In this document: positions 26,811-36,829 of the stretch, one piece after another
Layout: every line of letters begins with the position of its first letter
How positions within the stretch are numbered: the first letter of the stretch is position 1
Assembly (NCBI GenBank): GCA_022425725.1
Contig: JAKMEY010000019.1
Coordinates: 1-64,000 of the forward strand
Length of the DNA: 64,000 nucleotides
Direction of reading: 5' to 3'
DNA from: Ilumatobacteraceae bacterium
Lineage (GTDB): Bacteria; Actinomycetota; Acidimicrobiia; Acidimicrobiales; Ilumatobacteraceae
The notes under the pieces: generated by a model
The model's input: only the letters and a program-made list of their open reading frames with translations
Told to the model about the DNA's origin: nothing
Databases searched by the model: none
Made by a program: the position numbers and the translations under genes

Positions 26811-27469
26811 TAGTTATCGCGCTCCGCCTGCTGCGGTTCGGGCGCGCGTGTTCCGAAACCAAGTTCGTCACTCCACCCGACAACACCCTCAAAATCGGCG
26901 TCTCCGGCTGGCGACGTTGCCCGCATCCACCCCGAGGTCAGCAACTCTTCGCCATCACGCCAATCTTCCCACGGGAGTTGCTGCGGACGGCCTTCGTCAT
27001 CAACGAGCAACTCCGATTTCGTGTAGATGGCATCACTGCGATTGGTGAACGAAAACTCAAACAGTTTTGATTCGGTGATGGCTTCAGTCGGGCAAGCTTC
27101 CACACACAGATCGCAGTGGATACAGCGCAGGTAATTGATTTCGTAGATGAAACCAAAGCGCTCCCCCGGCGAGGTCGGGTTTTCGACATCGTTGTCAGCA
27201 CCACGCACGTAGATGCATTTCGCCGGGCAAACTCCCGCACACAGTTCGCATCCGATGCACTTTTCCATGCCATCGGCATAGCGATTAAGCACGTGACGCC
27301 CGTGGAGTCGCTCTGGCTTTGGTGCCTTCTGATCGTCGTCTGCCTCAGGGTTGTGGTCGTCACCCTTGCGGCGGGCGGCACGTCCGCCCGAGTAGTTCGT
27401 TGTCACCCGCTTGCCGCCGAAAAGGCGATGCTGACGGATCGTGACGCCAAATCCTTCGAAGTAGCCCAT
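26810..27469 (-). CDS. nuoI: NuoI subunit, 2x[4Fe-4S], 14-subunit complex I
   Basis: Product of 219 aa. Two 4Fe-4S motifs, [12 protein letters not shown] and [12 protein letters not shown]. It has an N-terminal charged stretch (residues 28-55) and a C-terminal extension of about 65 residues that the 161-aa copy of the other locus lacks. Such extensions are common in actinobacterial 14-subunit enzymes. One-base overlaps with nuoH and nuoJ. Confidence 0.95.
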   Translation of the reverse strand: MGYFEGFGVTIRQHRLFGGKRVTTNYSGGRAARRKGDDHNPEADDDQKAPKPERLHGRHVLNRYADGMEKCIGCELCAGVCPAKCIYVRGADNDVENPTSPGERFGFIYEINYLRCIHCDLCVEACPTEAITESKLFEFSFTNRSDAIYTKSELLVDDEGRPQQLPWEDWRDGEELLTSGWMRATSPAGDADFEGVVGWSDELGFGTRAPEPQQAERDN

Positions 27470-28710
27470 TAGTACGCCGCTCCTTCTGCGTCACGGTTTC
27501 GGCGCGCCACGTTCAGCGCTGCCTGGAACAACATGTATGCCAACGCAATACCGACAAGACACCCAGCAACAATGAGGGAATACCTTAGGCCACTGACGTC
27601 GCTGTCGCGAGCAACTTGTAACGCGGCGAGAAGGATGAACCACCCAAGCGAAATCGGAATGAGCACTTTCCAGCCGAGGTTCATCAGTTGGTCGTAACGC
27701 AAACGTGGAAGCGTCGCACGGAACCAGACATACATATAGAGGAAGGCAAAGACTTTGAGGAGCAGCCATGCGGTTCCACCAAACGGTCCGAGCACCGCAA
27801 AGATGTCAGTTCCACCGAGGTACAGCGGCTGCGGGCCACCGAGGAACAGGGTGACCAGCAGAGCGCTCATCGAAATGACGTTCATGAATTCTGCGAGGAA
27901 GAACAACGCGAAGCGAATCGATGAGTACTCGGTGTGGAACCCTCCTACGAGTTCTTGCTCAGCCTCGACCAAGTCAAACGGAGGGCGGTTGAGTTCTGCG
28001 GTCATCGCAATGAGGAAGACCACAAACGGGACAATTCCTGTCGACAACAGGTGCCAATTCGTGATCGAGCTCTGTGCGGAGACGATTCCTGAGGTTGACA
28101 GTGTTCCGGCGGTCATCAGCACTGCGGCGAGGCTCAGGCCGAGCGCTGCTTCATACGAAATCATCTGCGCTGATGCGCGCACCGAACCGAGAAGCGGGTA
28201 TTTCGATCCGCTCGACCATCCAGCGAGCATGACGCCATAGACCGCAATCGATGACATCGCCAGAACGAGCAACACTCCGATTGGAGGATCTGCGAGTTGC
28301 ACCCGAGTGACCTCACCGAACCAGGTGACCGTTCCGTCGTGACCGTTGGTGAAATCGCCTCCGAGAGGGATAACGGCCCACACCAAAAACGCGGGCACAA
28401 ATGCGAGGAAGGGAGCAATGCGGAATACGAACGGGTCAGCCTTCTCTGGAATGAGGTCTTCCTTGAAGAACAGCTTGGTTCCATCGGCGAGGGTTTGTAG
28501 TAATCCGAATGGGCCCGCCTTGTTTGGACCGACTCGGTTTTGCATGCCGGCGACAATCTTGCGTTCGAACCAGACCATGAACATGGTTCCGACAAGGCCG
28601 ATCACAAAAACGACGAGCACTTTAAGGCCGATAACTGCAAGTGGCTGCCACCAGAACGATTCGGCTTCAAGAAGTGGGTCTGCAGCAGGAATGCGATGCA
28701 AGATGTTCAT
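27469..28710 (-). CDS. nuoH: NuoH subunit, 14-subunit complex I
   Basis: Product of 413 aa. The canonical [19 protein letters not shown] and the quinone-path loop [19 protein letters not shown] are present, then TEYSSIRF. Its C-terminus has extra hydrophobic sequence compared with the 350-aa copy. Overlaps nuoG by 4 bp and nuoI by 1 bp. Confidence 0.95.
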   Translation of the reverse strand: MNILHRIPAADPLLEAESFWWQPLAVIGLKVLVVFVIGLVGTMFMVWFERKIVAGMQNRVGPNKAGPFGLLQTLADGTKLFFKEDLIPEKADPFVFRIAPFLAFVPAFLVWAVIPLGGDFTNGHDGTVTWFGEVTRVQLADPPIGVLLVLAMSSIAVYGVMLAGWSSGSKYPLLGSVRASAQMISYEAALGLSLAAVLMTAGTLSTSGIVSAQSSITNWHLLSTGIVPFVVFLIAMTAELNRPPFDLVEAEQELVGGFHTEYSSIRFALFFLAEFMNVISMSALLVTLFLGGPQPLYLGGTDIFAVLGPFGGTAWLLLKVFAFLYMYVWFRATLPRLRYDQLMNLGWKVLIPISLGWFILLAALQVARDSDVSGLRYSLIVAGCLVGIALAYMLFQAALNVARRNRDAEGAAY

Positions 28711-31022
28711 GACACTCGCTCAATTCGAATGCGACTCACTGGGGCAGACGACGAGATGAGGGAACGTACATCTCCGAAACCACTCTCGCGACCGGGCTGG
28801 CCGAATGCTGCCCACACCGTGCCACGATCGAGGCGGTCGTCGGGACACACCGGGAGTTCTGCTGAACCGTGCTCTGAGACGAGTCGGATCATTTCACCAG
28901 AATCGATACCGAGTTGTTCGAGCACCGCTGGGTTCACTGCTACGGATCGGCCGTTCGCAAGGCCAGCAAGCGAAGGCGACGATGCGGTGGCCACACCACC
29001 GTCGTACATCACCCGAGAAACGATGAGGTCTACGTCGTAGCCACCCTTCGGTGCCACATTGACTTCTACTGCTGAGCTTTCGAACGGAACGCTCCAGACC
29101 GAACCCACACCAGCACCGACGGATGTCAGCTGCTCAGAAATGCCCTCGACCGAACTCACGCCAAGGTCGTGTCCAAGGCGGTCGGCAAGTTCAACGGCAA
29201 TCATCCAATCGGCACGAGCAACGCCGGGAGTGTTGACCTTTTTTGCAATAGGTGCGACACGTCCTTCGAGGTTCGTCGTCGATCCGGTCTTTTCCGACAT
29301 GACCGCCGCCGGAAGAACGACGTCAGCATCGACTGTTGACGCATTCATGTGGCCGGTGATCGAAACAACCCGACCTGCCCCGTTCAAGGCCGCAGCCGCA
29401 AGGTCCCGATCGGGGAAATCGGCAAGCGGATCGCTACCGAGTAGCACGAGAACTTCGATCTGTCCGTTCGCTGCCGCGGTCAGCGTCGATGTCGTATCAG
29501 ATGCTGCCGATGTTGGAGCAAGACCAGCCTGAAGTGCGCCGACTACATTTCCTCGACGCAACGCTGGGAGCACCGTTGCACCGTCGACCGCGGTCATCAA
29601 CTGTTGAAGCGCTGCGAATTCGACATCGGCTGATGTCGCAAGGTTTCCTCGACCCGCAACCACGACAACTGGGCCAGATGAAAGTTGCGCCTGCACGTCG
29701 GCGTCAGCAAACGTCGCCGAAATGGTCGAACCCACGTCGCCGGCGCCGTGGCGGATCGAGCGCCATGCATGGCGGGTGAGTCCACTACCGGTGGAGGTGA
29801 ATTCGATGATCCGAGTCGAACCGTTGACGACGGCGTCGCGAAGTCGCAGGTACAGCACCGGCAATTCCTCTTTAAGGTCAGGTGCTAACAGCACCACCGT
29901 TGCCGCAGAGGCCATCTCACGAATCGTGGCTCTGGGCATGCCAAGAAGAGCAGCAGGCAGACCATCACCGAGTTGCGGGTCGTGACGTTCAATGCCGAGG
30001 GCGGCGCACAACTGCGCCCACGCCCACGCGTCTTCATTAGTGCCTCGAGCGCCACCGATCACCCCGACCGAGGATGCCCCGGCCGATGCCAGTGACTCGT
30101 TTAACAACTCGGTAGTAATCGACATTGCCGCGTTCCACGACGTTGCTTGATGTCCGTCAGCAGTCTTGATGAGAGGTTCGGTCACGCGACCCTCAGCGTG
30201 AATCGATTCGAAGTTGAAACGACCACGGTCGCAGAGCCAGCCCCAGTTCACGTCATCGTTGTCGATGCCCTGGTAGCGAAGCACACGATCGCGACTCGAG
30301 TGCACAGAAATTTCGCAACCGACCGAACACGACGTGCAGGTGCTGTTCGCCTGTTCGAGGTCCCACGGCCGTGCCTTGAAGCGGTAGGGCTTCGCGGTGA
30401 GGGCACCGACCGGGCAGATCTGCGCTGTGTTACCCGAAAAGTGAGATGAGAACGGCTCATCGGGATACGTCATCACCTGGGTCGCATTACCGCGCTCAAC
30501 AAAATGAATCAGTGGGTCGCCAGCGACTTCATCTGCGAATCGTGTACAGCGATCACAAAGCACACACCGCTCACGGTCGAGCATGATGAGCGACGAGATA
30601 TCGATTGGCTTCTCGTAGTGACGCTTTTCTTCGATGTATCGGCTCTCGCCAGGACCATGGCTAAAGGCCTGGTCTTGTAGTGGGCATTCGCCACCTTTGT
30701 CGCACACCGGGCAATCGAGCGGATGATTTGCAAGCAGCAACTCGAGGATTCCCTCCTGTGCCTGCTTTGTTGTGTCTGATTCGGTGTCGACCGTCATGCC
30801 CGGCGACACCGGAACCATGCATGAGGGCTGCAACATCGGTCCGCGACCGGTGTCGATTTCGACGAGACACTGGCGACACATGCCGACCGATGACATCCGA
30901 GGGTGGTAGCAGAACCGAGGAATGAATTCGCCCGCACGTTCGGCAGCCGCAATCACCATCTCACCTGGCTCGGCCGAGATGGTCTTGCCGTTTACGGTGA
31001 TTTCGACGGACTGCTCGCTCAT
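28707..31022 (-). CDS. nuoG: NuoG subunit, 14-subunit complex I
   Basis: Product of 771 aa. Clusters seen in order: [2Fe-2S] in CYHPRMSSVGMCRQC, the His-ligated motif HPLDCPVCDKGGECPLQ, a [4Fe-4S] pair set CVLCDRC ... QICPVGALT, and a complete C-x2-C-x3-C-x27-C motif from TCTSCSVGC to WLCDRG, the off-pathway N7 cluster that only some bacteria keep. The rest is a molybdopterin-oxidoreductase-like domain. It is part of the NADH-oxidising arm and overlaps both neighbours by 4 bp. Confidence 0.95.
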   Translation of the reverse strand: MSEQSVEITVNGKTISAEPGEMVIAAAERAGEFIPRFCYHPRMSSVGMCRQCLVEIDTGRGPMLQPSCMVPVSPGMTVDTESDTTKQAQEGILELLLANHPLDCPVCDKGGECPLQDQAFSHGPGESRYIEEKRHYEKPIDISSLIMLDRERCVLCDRCTRFADEVAGDPLIHFVERGNATQVMTYPDEPFSSHFSGNTAQICPVGALTAKPYRFKARPWDLEQANSTCTSCSVGCEISVHSSRDRVLRYQGIDNDDVNWGWLCDRGRFNFESIHAEGRVTEPLIKTADGHQATSWNAAMSITTELLNESLASAGASSVGVIGGARGTNEDAWAWAQLCAALGIERHDPQLGDGLPAALLGMPRATIREMASAATVVLLAPDLKEELPVLYLRLRDAVVNGSTRIIEFTSTGSGLTRHAWRSIRHGAGDVGSTISATFADADVQAQLSSGPVVVVAGRGNLATSADVEFAALQQLMTAVDGATVLPALRRGNVVGALQAGLAPTSAASDTTSTLTAAANGQIEVLVLLGSDPLADFPDRDLAAAALNGAGRVVSITGHMNASTVDADVVLPAAVMSEKTGSTTNLEGRVAPIAKKVNTPGVARADWMIAVELADRLGHDLGVSSVEGISEQLTSVGAGVGSVWSVPFESSAVEVNVAPKGGYDVDLIVSRVMYDGGVATASSPSLAGLANGRSVAVNPAVLEQLGIDSGEMIRLVSEHGSAELPVCPDDRLDRGTVWAAFGQPGRESGFGDVRSLISSSAPVSRIRIERVS

Positions 31023-32425
31023 GACCCTGCTCCAACCGCAGTGACTGGAATGCGAGACCGTGTTCGAGACGGTGCGACCCGGGCTTCGAATTCTGATCGG
31101 AACAGTGTCAATGCCGAGTGCACAGGCACGTACGCCGATGGCCCCACGAAGCAGATCGTTGTCATCTTGTACGGGAACGGGGTTGCTTCAAGTTGGAGGT
31201 CAGCGCTTGCTGCGTGAGGCATATCACCCGGGCAAATCGACCCACCTACTTCGAGGAGAAGATCGAGGTCGTCGGTCGTTCCGGTACCTTCAACGACTCG
31301 ATCGAGAATGCGCATCAGCCATGTTCCACCCTCACGGCAGGGAACGCATTTGCCACAGGACTCGTGCGCGTAGAACTTCGTCAACGTCAGTGCTGCCGCA
31401 GGAATGTCGGTTGTGGAATCCATCACCATGATCGCACCCGAACCAAGCATTGAGCCGGCTGCTCCGACGAGACGTCCTTCGAAGGGAAGGTCGAGTTGAT
31501 CGGGCAGGAACCATGGTGCCGAACCGCCACCTGGCACGAACGCTTTGAGCTCGTTGTCGTCACGGATGCCCTGACAGAACTCTTCACCGTAGAGAAGGTC
31601 TCGGAACGTCGTCGTTCCGTTGATGATCTCATACACGCCGGGACGACGAACGTGGCCTGACACCGCCACCATGCGGGTACCCGGTGACGACTCGGTTCCG
31701 ATTGCGGTGTATTCGGCTGCACCGTTCGTGGCAATAAACGGGAGGTTCGACAATGTCTCGACATTGTTCACGATGGTTGGCTGACCGTAGAGGCCGATTG
31801 CTGCCGGGAAGTACGGCGGCTTGAGTCGAGGCATTCCGCGATTGCCTTCGAGCGACTCGATCAGGGCGGTCTCTTCACCAACCACGTATGCACCGGCACC
31901 CCAGTGCAACACGATGTCAATGCTGAACGATGATCCGAGGATGTTCTTCCCGATAAAGCCCGCTGCGTACGCGTCGTTCAACGCTTGGGCAACACGCTCT
32001 TGAGCGAGTGCCATTTCACCTCTGATGTACAGGAAGCAACGGGACAGACCAGCTGCATAGCACGCAATGAGACAGCCTTCGATGAGTTGGTGCGGGTCAC
32101 GCTCCATCAGGAGGCGGTCCTTGTAGGTTCCCGGTTCTGATTCGTCGCCGTTCACCACGAGGTATCGAGGGAATACTCCGTCGGGGGTGAGCCCCCATTT
32201 CACGCCTGCTGGGAACCCTGCTCCACCGCGCCCGAGAAGAGTTGATGAGCGAACTTCTTCATGCATGTCGTGCGGGCTTCGAGCCAGCACCGAGCGAAGG
32301 CCTTCGTACCCACCGGTGGCGAGGTAACGCTCGAGGGTGTGAGAGTCTTCGTACTGGAATCGTGAGGTGACGATCTTTGGTCTGTCACCATCGATAAATC
32401 CTGGTGCCCAGGGGAATGACGTCAT
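31019..32425 (-). CDS. nuoF: NuoF subunit, NADH/FMN-binding, 14-subunit complex I
   Basis: Product of 468 aa. Seen: the NADH/FMN glycine-rich stretch GRGGAGFPAGVKWGL, NGDESEPGTYKDR, and the N3 [4Fe-4S] site SCGKCVPCREG with a further Cys in GGSICPGD. This is where NADH donates electrons, and only this locus has it. The ATG at 32425 (MTSFPWAPGF) overlaps the nuoE stop by 4 bp; an upstream in-frame start would add unrelated residues. Confidence 0.95.
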   Translation of the reverse strand: MTSFPWAPGFIDGDRPKIVTSRFQYEDSHTLERYLATGGYEGLRSVLARSPHDMHEEVRSSTLLGRGGAGFPAGVKWGLTPDGVFPRYLVVNGDESEPGTYKDRLLMERDPHQLIEGCLIACYAAGLSRCFLYIRGEMALAQERVAQALNDAYAAGFIGKNILGSSFSIDIVLHWGAGAYVVGEETALIESLEGNRGMPRLKPPYFPAAIGLYGQPTIVNNVETLSNLPFIATNGAAEYTAIGTESSPGTRMVAVSGHVRRPGVYEIINGTTTFRDLLYGEEFCQGIRDDNELKAFVPGGGSAPWFLPDQLDLPFEGRLVGAAGSMLGSGAIMVMDSTTDIPAAALTLTKFYAHESCGKCVPCREGGTWLMRILDRVVEGTGTTDDLDLLLEVGGSICPGDMPHAASADLQLEATPFPYKMTTICFVGPSAYVPVHSALTLFRSEFEARVAPSRTRSRIPVTAVGAGS

Positions 32426-33045
32426 GATGCACCGCCTTCCGCTGATGCTGTGATCCATTCGGGTGGACTCGTGACCTGAGATGGGTCGACTGCCCCCACG
32501 CCCTTGTCGGCCGGAATGTGTTGGCGAACGCGAGCGAGGGTGCCATGCGGTGGAATTTCGTCGTCAAGACGACCATTCCGTAGGTCGGAGATGAGTTGAC
32601 GAACTTCTACCGGCGTTGTCCGGAACCTGTATCGATAGTTGACCTGCAGGCAAGGAGCTTCGGTGCATGCAGCCTGGCATTCGGCTCGATGCAGGGTGAA
32701 CATGCCGTCGTCGGTGGTGCCACCTTCGTGGATGCCGAGTTCTTCTTCTGCAGCGTGCATCAGATCATCTGCACCCAACAGAGCGCACGACATTGTTCCG
32801 CATACGTTGATGAGATACTTGCCGACGGGTTCAAATTTGAACATCTCGTAGAACGTCCCGGTGCCGAGCACTTCAGCGGGCGTGACCCCGATGAGTTCTG
32901 CGATCTGACGCATTGCTTCATCTGTGACCCAACCATCTTGTTCCTGTGCGATGTGCAGCAGCGGGATGAGCGCAGATTTTGCTCGCGGGTAGCGATCAAT
33001 AATCTCCTTGGCAAGGGTGACATTTTCGTCAGTAAGTCGGGCCAT
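32422..33045 (-). CDS. nuoE: NuoE subunit, [2Fe-2S], 14-subunit complex I
   Basis: Product of 207 aa, thioredoxin-like. [2Fe-2S] ligands are Cys82, Cys87 (VCGTMSCALLG), Cys123 and Cys127 (CQAACTEAPC). A C-terminal tail of about 45 residues goes beyond the core domain. It pairs with NuoF. 11 bp after nuoD. Confidence 0.95.
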   Translation of the reverse strand: MARLTDENVTLAKEIIDRYPRAKSALIPLLHIAQEQDGWVTDEAMRQIAELIGVTPAEVLGTGTFYEMFKFEPVGKYLINVCGTMSCALLGADDLMHAAEEELGIHEGGTTDDGMFTLHRAECQAACTEAPCLQVNYRYRFRTTPVEVRQLISDLRNGRLDDEIPPHGTLARVRQHIPADKGVGAVDPSQVTSPPEWITASAEGGAS

Positions 33046-33056
33046 CGTGTTGTCCT

Positions 33057-34376
33057 CTAGCGGTCCACTTCTCCGAGCACCGGATCAACCGATGAGATGA
33101 CAGCGACGGCGTCAGCAACGAGACCACCGCGCATCATGTGTGGAAGACATTGAATGTTGACAAACGAAGGAGCCCGCACGTGCATGCGGTACGGCGTCGG
33201 TGAACCATCGCTTGCGATGTAACAACCAATTTCGCCGCGCGGACTCTCGATCGCGACGTACACCTCGCCTTCGGGCACTTTGAATCCTTCGGTGAAGATC
33301 TTGAAGTGGTGAATGAGAGCTTCCATCGACTCGTCGATTCGGGCCCTCGGTGGAGGGGTGACCTTCTTGTCTTGAATTCGGTAATCACCTTCGGGCATCA
33401 GATCGAGGATCTGTCGAACGATCCGCATTGATTCACGGATTTCGTTGAGGCGGATTGCGTACCGGTCAAACGCGTCGCCATAACTGCCGACGATGAGGTC
33501 GAACTCAACCTCGTCATATCGAAGGTACGGATCGTGACGGCGAAGATCCCACTCGACACCGGTTGAGCGCAGAATCGGCCCGGTAGCTCCAAGCGCCAAC
33601 GCTTCGCTCGGGGTAATCACACCAACACCCTGGAGACGTTCACGCCAGATCGGTTGTCCCGTCATCAACGTGTCGTACTCCTCGAGCCGCTCTGGCAGCA
33701 TGTCGAGAATTCGCAACACATCGTCGCGCCACCCTGGAGGAAGATCGGCAGCAAGACCACCGGGGCGCACAAAGTTATGGTTCATGCGAAGACCAGTGAC
33801 CTTCTGGAAGAACCGAAGGACCTCTTCTCGTTCGCGCCAGCCGTAGATCATCATTGACACTGCGCCGAGGTCCATGCCGTTGGTCGCCATAAACAGCAAG
33901 TGGCTGCTCATCCGATTGAGTTCAGACAACAACATGCGCATCCACTGCGCCCGCTCGGGAATGTCGCCATCGATGCCGAGCAACTTCTCGGTCGCCATCG
34001 AAAACACGAGCTCGTTGTTGAGAGGGCTTGCGTAATCCATGCGAGTGACGTTGGTGCCACCCTGCATGAAGGTGAGTTGCTCACCGGTCTTTTCCATGCC
34101 GGTGTGCAGGTAGCCGATGATGGGCTTGCAGCGGAGAACCGTTTCGCCCTGCAGTTCAAGCATGAGCCGGAGCACGCCGTGGGTTGATGGGTGCGATGGT
34201 CCCATGTTGATGACCATCGTCTGGTCCTCATCGGGATCTTCTGGAAGGTCGCCAAGTTTTGCGGCTTCAGCCTCTGACAGCCTGAGAACTGAAGCGACCT
34301 CACGAAGGAGTTCGCTGGCGGTCAGCTCAGAACGGGGCCGGAGTTCCTGTGCGCCTTCGTCAGATATCAACGTCAT
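33057..34376 (-). CDS. nuoD: NuoD subunit, 14-subunit complex I
   Basis: Product of 439 aa with an N-terminal extension of about 50 residues. Canonical quinone-site residues: His66 (PSHPSTHGVLR) and Tyr115 (TRMDYASPL). At the NDUFS2-Arg85 position it has Thr (YLHTGMEK), as Thermus does, unlike the copy at 12603-13775. C-terminus GEVDR. Overlaps nuoC by 4 bp. Confidence 0.95.
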   Translation of the reverse strand: MTLISDEGAQELRPRSELTASELLREVASVLRLSEAEAAKLGDLPEDPDEDQTMVINMGPSHPSTHGVLRLMLELQGETVLRCKPIIGYLHTGMEKTGEQLTFMQGGTNVTRMDYASPLNNELVFSMATEKLLGIDGDIPERAQWMRMLLSELNRMSSHLLFMATNGMDLGAVSMMIYGWREREEVLRFFQKVTGLRMNHNFVRPGGLAADLPPGWRDDVLRILDMLPERLEEYDTLMTGQPIWRERLQGVGVITPSEALALGATGPILRSTGVEWDLRRHDPYLRYDEVEFDLIVGSYGDAFDRYAIRLNEIRESMRIVRQILDLMPEGDYRIQDKKVTPPPRARIDESMEALIHHFKIFTEGFKVPEGEVYVAIESPRGEIGCYIASDGSPTPYRMHVRAPSFVNIQCLPHMMRGGLVADAVAVISSVDPVLGEVDR

Positions 34377-34900
34377 GAGGCTGCGCCTTTAAACTGAACG
34401 GGAATTGTTCCAACTTGAAAATCTTTGCGAAGCGGATAGCCGTTCCAATCTTCAGGCATCAAGATTCGTGATGGGTCCGGGTGACCGTCAAACTCGATCC
34501 CGAACATGTCGAACACTTCTCGCTCCATCGCTTCGGTTCCTGGGTGTAGGTCGAAGAGAGTCGCAACCTTCGCGTCGCCTTCGGGCACCTGAACCCGCAG
34601 CCGAATTCGACGACGGTGGGTGATGTCGAGCAAGTTGACCACCACTTCAAAACGCTCGGCGGTCGCGCTCGATGGAAGGGCTCGCTCCATGTGTTCGGAG
34701 TAATCGACTGCGGTGAGATCGACACACATTGCGTATCCCTCGTCAGCCAATTGCTTCGCCACATCGAGATAGCGGTCACGATCGACGTGCAAGACAAGTT
34801 GCCCACGACTGTCGGTCATCGGGCAACCGAACATCTCGGGCTCAGGAACCTCAGCTACTTCGCTTGACTCCTCGATGGTCTCATCGGGACTATCAGCCAT
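34373..34900 (-). CDS. nuoC: NuoC subunit, 14-subunit complex I
   Basis: Product of 175 aa. Seen: [28 protein letters not shown] and [11 protein letters not shown]. The ATG at 34900 ([10 protein letters not shown]) overlaps the nuoB stop by 8 bp and is the first start after nuoB; longer readings run antisense-like through nuoB. Confidence 0.93.
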   Translation of the reverse strand: MADSPDETIEESSEVAEVPEPEMFGCPMTDSRGQLVLHVDRDRYLDVAKQLADEGYAMCVDLTAVDYSEHMERALPSSATAERFEVVVNLLDITHRRRIRLRVQVPEGDAKVATLFDLHPGTEAMEREVFDMFGIEFDGHPDPSRILMPEDWNGYPLRKDFQVGTIPVQFKGAAS

Positions 34901-35480
34901 CGGCCTGTCTTCCGAGCAACACCGGTATGGAGCCAGCGGGGATCTCTTCGACATGGATGTGTGCGCCTCCGCCGTTCTGCTCACGGCGGCGCAAAATTTC
35001 GCCCTGCTCGATCTTCGTGTGCAATGTCTCGATTGCGTGAATGAGCGTTTCTGGGGTTGGAGGGCACCCAGGGGCGTAGACATCGACGGGCACGATCTGG
35101 TCGACGCCCTGGACGATTGCGTAGTTGTTAAACATGCCGCCACTCGATGCACATACACCCATCGATATAACCCACTTTGGCTCCATCATTTGGTCGTAGA
35201 CCTGGCGAAGAACGGGAGCCATTTTCTGGCTGACACGTCCCGCGACGATCATGATGTCGGCCTGACGGGGTGAGGCGCGGAAGACTTCCATGCCAAACCG
35301 GGCGATGTCGTAGTGCGCAGCGCCAGACGCCATCATCTCGATTGCGCAGCACGCAAGTCCAAAGGTTGCCGGCCATGATGAGCGAGAGCGAGACCAGTTC
35401 ACTAGGTCTTCGAGTCGACCGGTGATGACGTTGTGGCTAATTCCGCCTAACCCATCATTGATTACGTCGTCAATCGCCAT
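34893..35480 (-). CDS. nuoB: NuoB subunit, N2 cluster, 14-subunit complex I
   Basis: Product of 195 aa. N2 ligands: the Cys pair in [13 protein letters not shown], Cys in [11 protein letters not shown], and Cys in [11 protein letters not shown]. The sequence is close to the Thermus Nqo6 type throughout. It ends with a C-terminal tail absent from the other copy. 11 bp after nuoA. Confidence 0.95.
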   Translation of the reverse strand: MAIDDVINDGLGGISHNVITGRLEDLVNWSRSRSSWPATFGLACCAIEMMASGAAHYDIARFGMEVFRASPRQADIMIVAGRVSQKMAPVLRQVYDQMMEPKWVISMGVCASSGGMFNNYAIVQGVDQIVPVDVYAPGCPPTPETLIHAIETLHTKIEQGEILRRREQNGGGAHIHVEEIPAGSIPVLLGRQADG

Positions 35481-35491
35481 GGTTGCTCGCC

Positions 35492-35974
35492 TTATGCTGC
35501 TTCGGTGGAGTCGTCGGCTGCATCGCGAGCCTCAAGGCCTACACGGCGAACCGTTGTCGATGCTGAGCGATCAGGAGACACCATCGATGCGTCGAATGAG
35601 AGATCTCGGTAGCGCTGAAGCGGACCCCAGTCGAGTCCTCCTCGGGCCACTTCGTACACAAATGTCAAAAAGAACACCACCGAGAACCCGATGATGGCCC
35701 ACAGCCCGTACATGCCAAGCGCTCCACGCTCGACGGCATACGGATACAAAAAAATGATTTCGATGTCGAACATGATGAACAGCATCGCAACGACAAAGAA
35801 TGAGACCGGAAAGCGCTCTGGCGGTTCACGGCTAGGAATAATTCCGCATTCGTATGGCGCTTCCTTCGCAATCGACGGTCGATTTGGTGCGAGCAGTCGG
35901 GATGCGACGAGGCTCAACACTCCAAACAGGAGCGCCAGCACCATAAGAACGACGATGGGGAGATATTGAGCCAT
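35492..35974 (-). CDS. nuoA: NuoA subunit, 14-subunit complex I
   Basis: Product of 160 aa. Three helices, loop [14 protein letters not shown] and acidic helix [16 protein letters not shown] hydrophilic C-terminal tail of about 40 residues follows the third helix; the other NuoA lacks it. It begins 27 bp after the membrane protein gene upstream, with no clear Shine-Dalgarno or own promoter, so it is probably transcribed from the b6f-like genes. Confidence 0.94.
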   Translation of the reverse strand: MAQYLPIVVLMVLALLFGVLSLVASRLLAPNRPSIAKEAPYECGIIPSREPPERFPVSFFVVAMLFIMFDIEIIFLYPYAVERGALGMYGLWAIIGFSVVFFLTFVYEVARGGLDWGPLQRYRDLSFDASMVSPDRSASTTVRRVGLEARDAADDSTEAA

Positions 35975-36001
35975 AGGAAGGGTGTTGGTCGGCCCTACCG
36001 A

Positions 36002-36829
36002 CTAACCAGCAGGAAGTTCGGCTTTACGGGCAAGGTTTTCAGCAACGATGCGGTCACGTCGATGCAGCATCCACGCTAGCGCGAGGAACACAATTGTTGA
36101 TCCGATCGTGATCATCGCTGCCGGCTCTCGGCGAGAACCGAGATCACGCAACATGTAGACATATTGCGATTCCTGGGTTGGATCGACCTCTGGCGCAGAT
36201 GGCGCACGCCCGGGTTCGGTTCGCAACGGAATGTACGGCGCGACTTCTACCACCGTGTAGTACGGCTTATGGAAGAACGCGATTTGGTCGAGAGCGTCTT
36301 GACCGAGGATCTTTGGGTAGGCCTCACCACCAATTTCGAAGACGTTCGTCACCTTGAACGAGCCGGCTTCGAATGCGTCTTCTTCTTCTAGGAACACGGT
36401 TGCTGAGGCTGCTGCCTGTCCGAATGCAGGTTCTGAGTCAGCAAGGACTCGCCAATCTTCACTCAAGAAACCGTCGAATACCACCTCATTGATGTCGGCT
36501 GGCACAGCCAAACCGTCGAGTGAGAGACGGTTTTCGAGTACTCCCGCTTGATACAGGTCACCTGCATCTTGGATAACGGTGCGGCCCGGCACTTGCACCC
36601 ACGCAGGGTCAGCGCCTTTCAAACCGATGCCGTAGATCCACCAGATACCACCCATGAGCGCCATCCAGCCGGCTAAACCGCAGAGAGTGACAAGGAAGCC
36701 GAGGCGAGCACCAATGTTGGTGCCAAGAATCAAAAAGACAGAGCCCATGAACGCGACGGTTCCGAGAATGACGGTGAGTAAACCGCGAAGTTCGGGCTCC
36801 CAGTTGATTGCAAGTAACGCTGCAGACAT
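36002..36829 (-). CDS. Unrecognised three-helix membrane protein of the b6f-like/complex I operon
   Basis: Product of 275 aa that I do not recognise. Two N-terminal helices (about 18-38 and 43-66, ending in MGGIWWIYGIGLKG) are followed by an outside domain of about 150 residues with no Cys, rich in acidic and aromatic residues, and by a third helix (ITIGSTIVFLALAWML). The start ATG shares one base with the diheme cytochrome stop; a GTG 3 bp earlier is the alternative. Lying between the cytochrome c and nuoA genes, it is likely an accessory subunit of one of the two complexes or a link between them. That role is inferred from position alone. Confidence 0.82.
   Translation of the reverse strand: MSAALLAINWEPELRGLLTVILGTVAFMGSVFLILGTNIGARLGFLVTLCGLAGWMALMGGIWWIYGIGLKGADPAWVQVPGRTVIQDAGDLYQAGVLENRLSLDGLAVPADINEVVFDGFLSEDWRVLADSEPAFGQAAASATVFLEEEDAFEAGSFKVTNVFEIGGEAYPKILGQDALDQIAFFHKPYYTVVEVAPYIPLRTEPGRAPSAPEVDPTQESQYVYMLRDLGSRREPAAMITIGSTIVFLALAWMLHRRDRIVAENLARKAELPAG

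Noticed and set aside
4696-35974. The two nuo loci as an assembly duplication
   Set aside because: Protein lengths, motifs and gene content differ at every subunit, and locus 2 alone has nuoEFG, so they are distinct paralogous operons.
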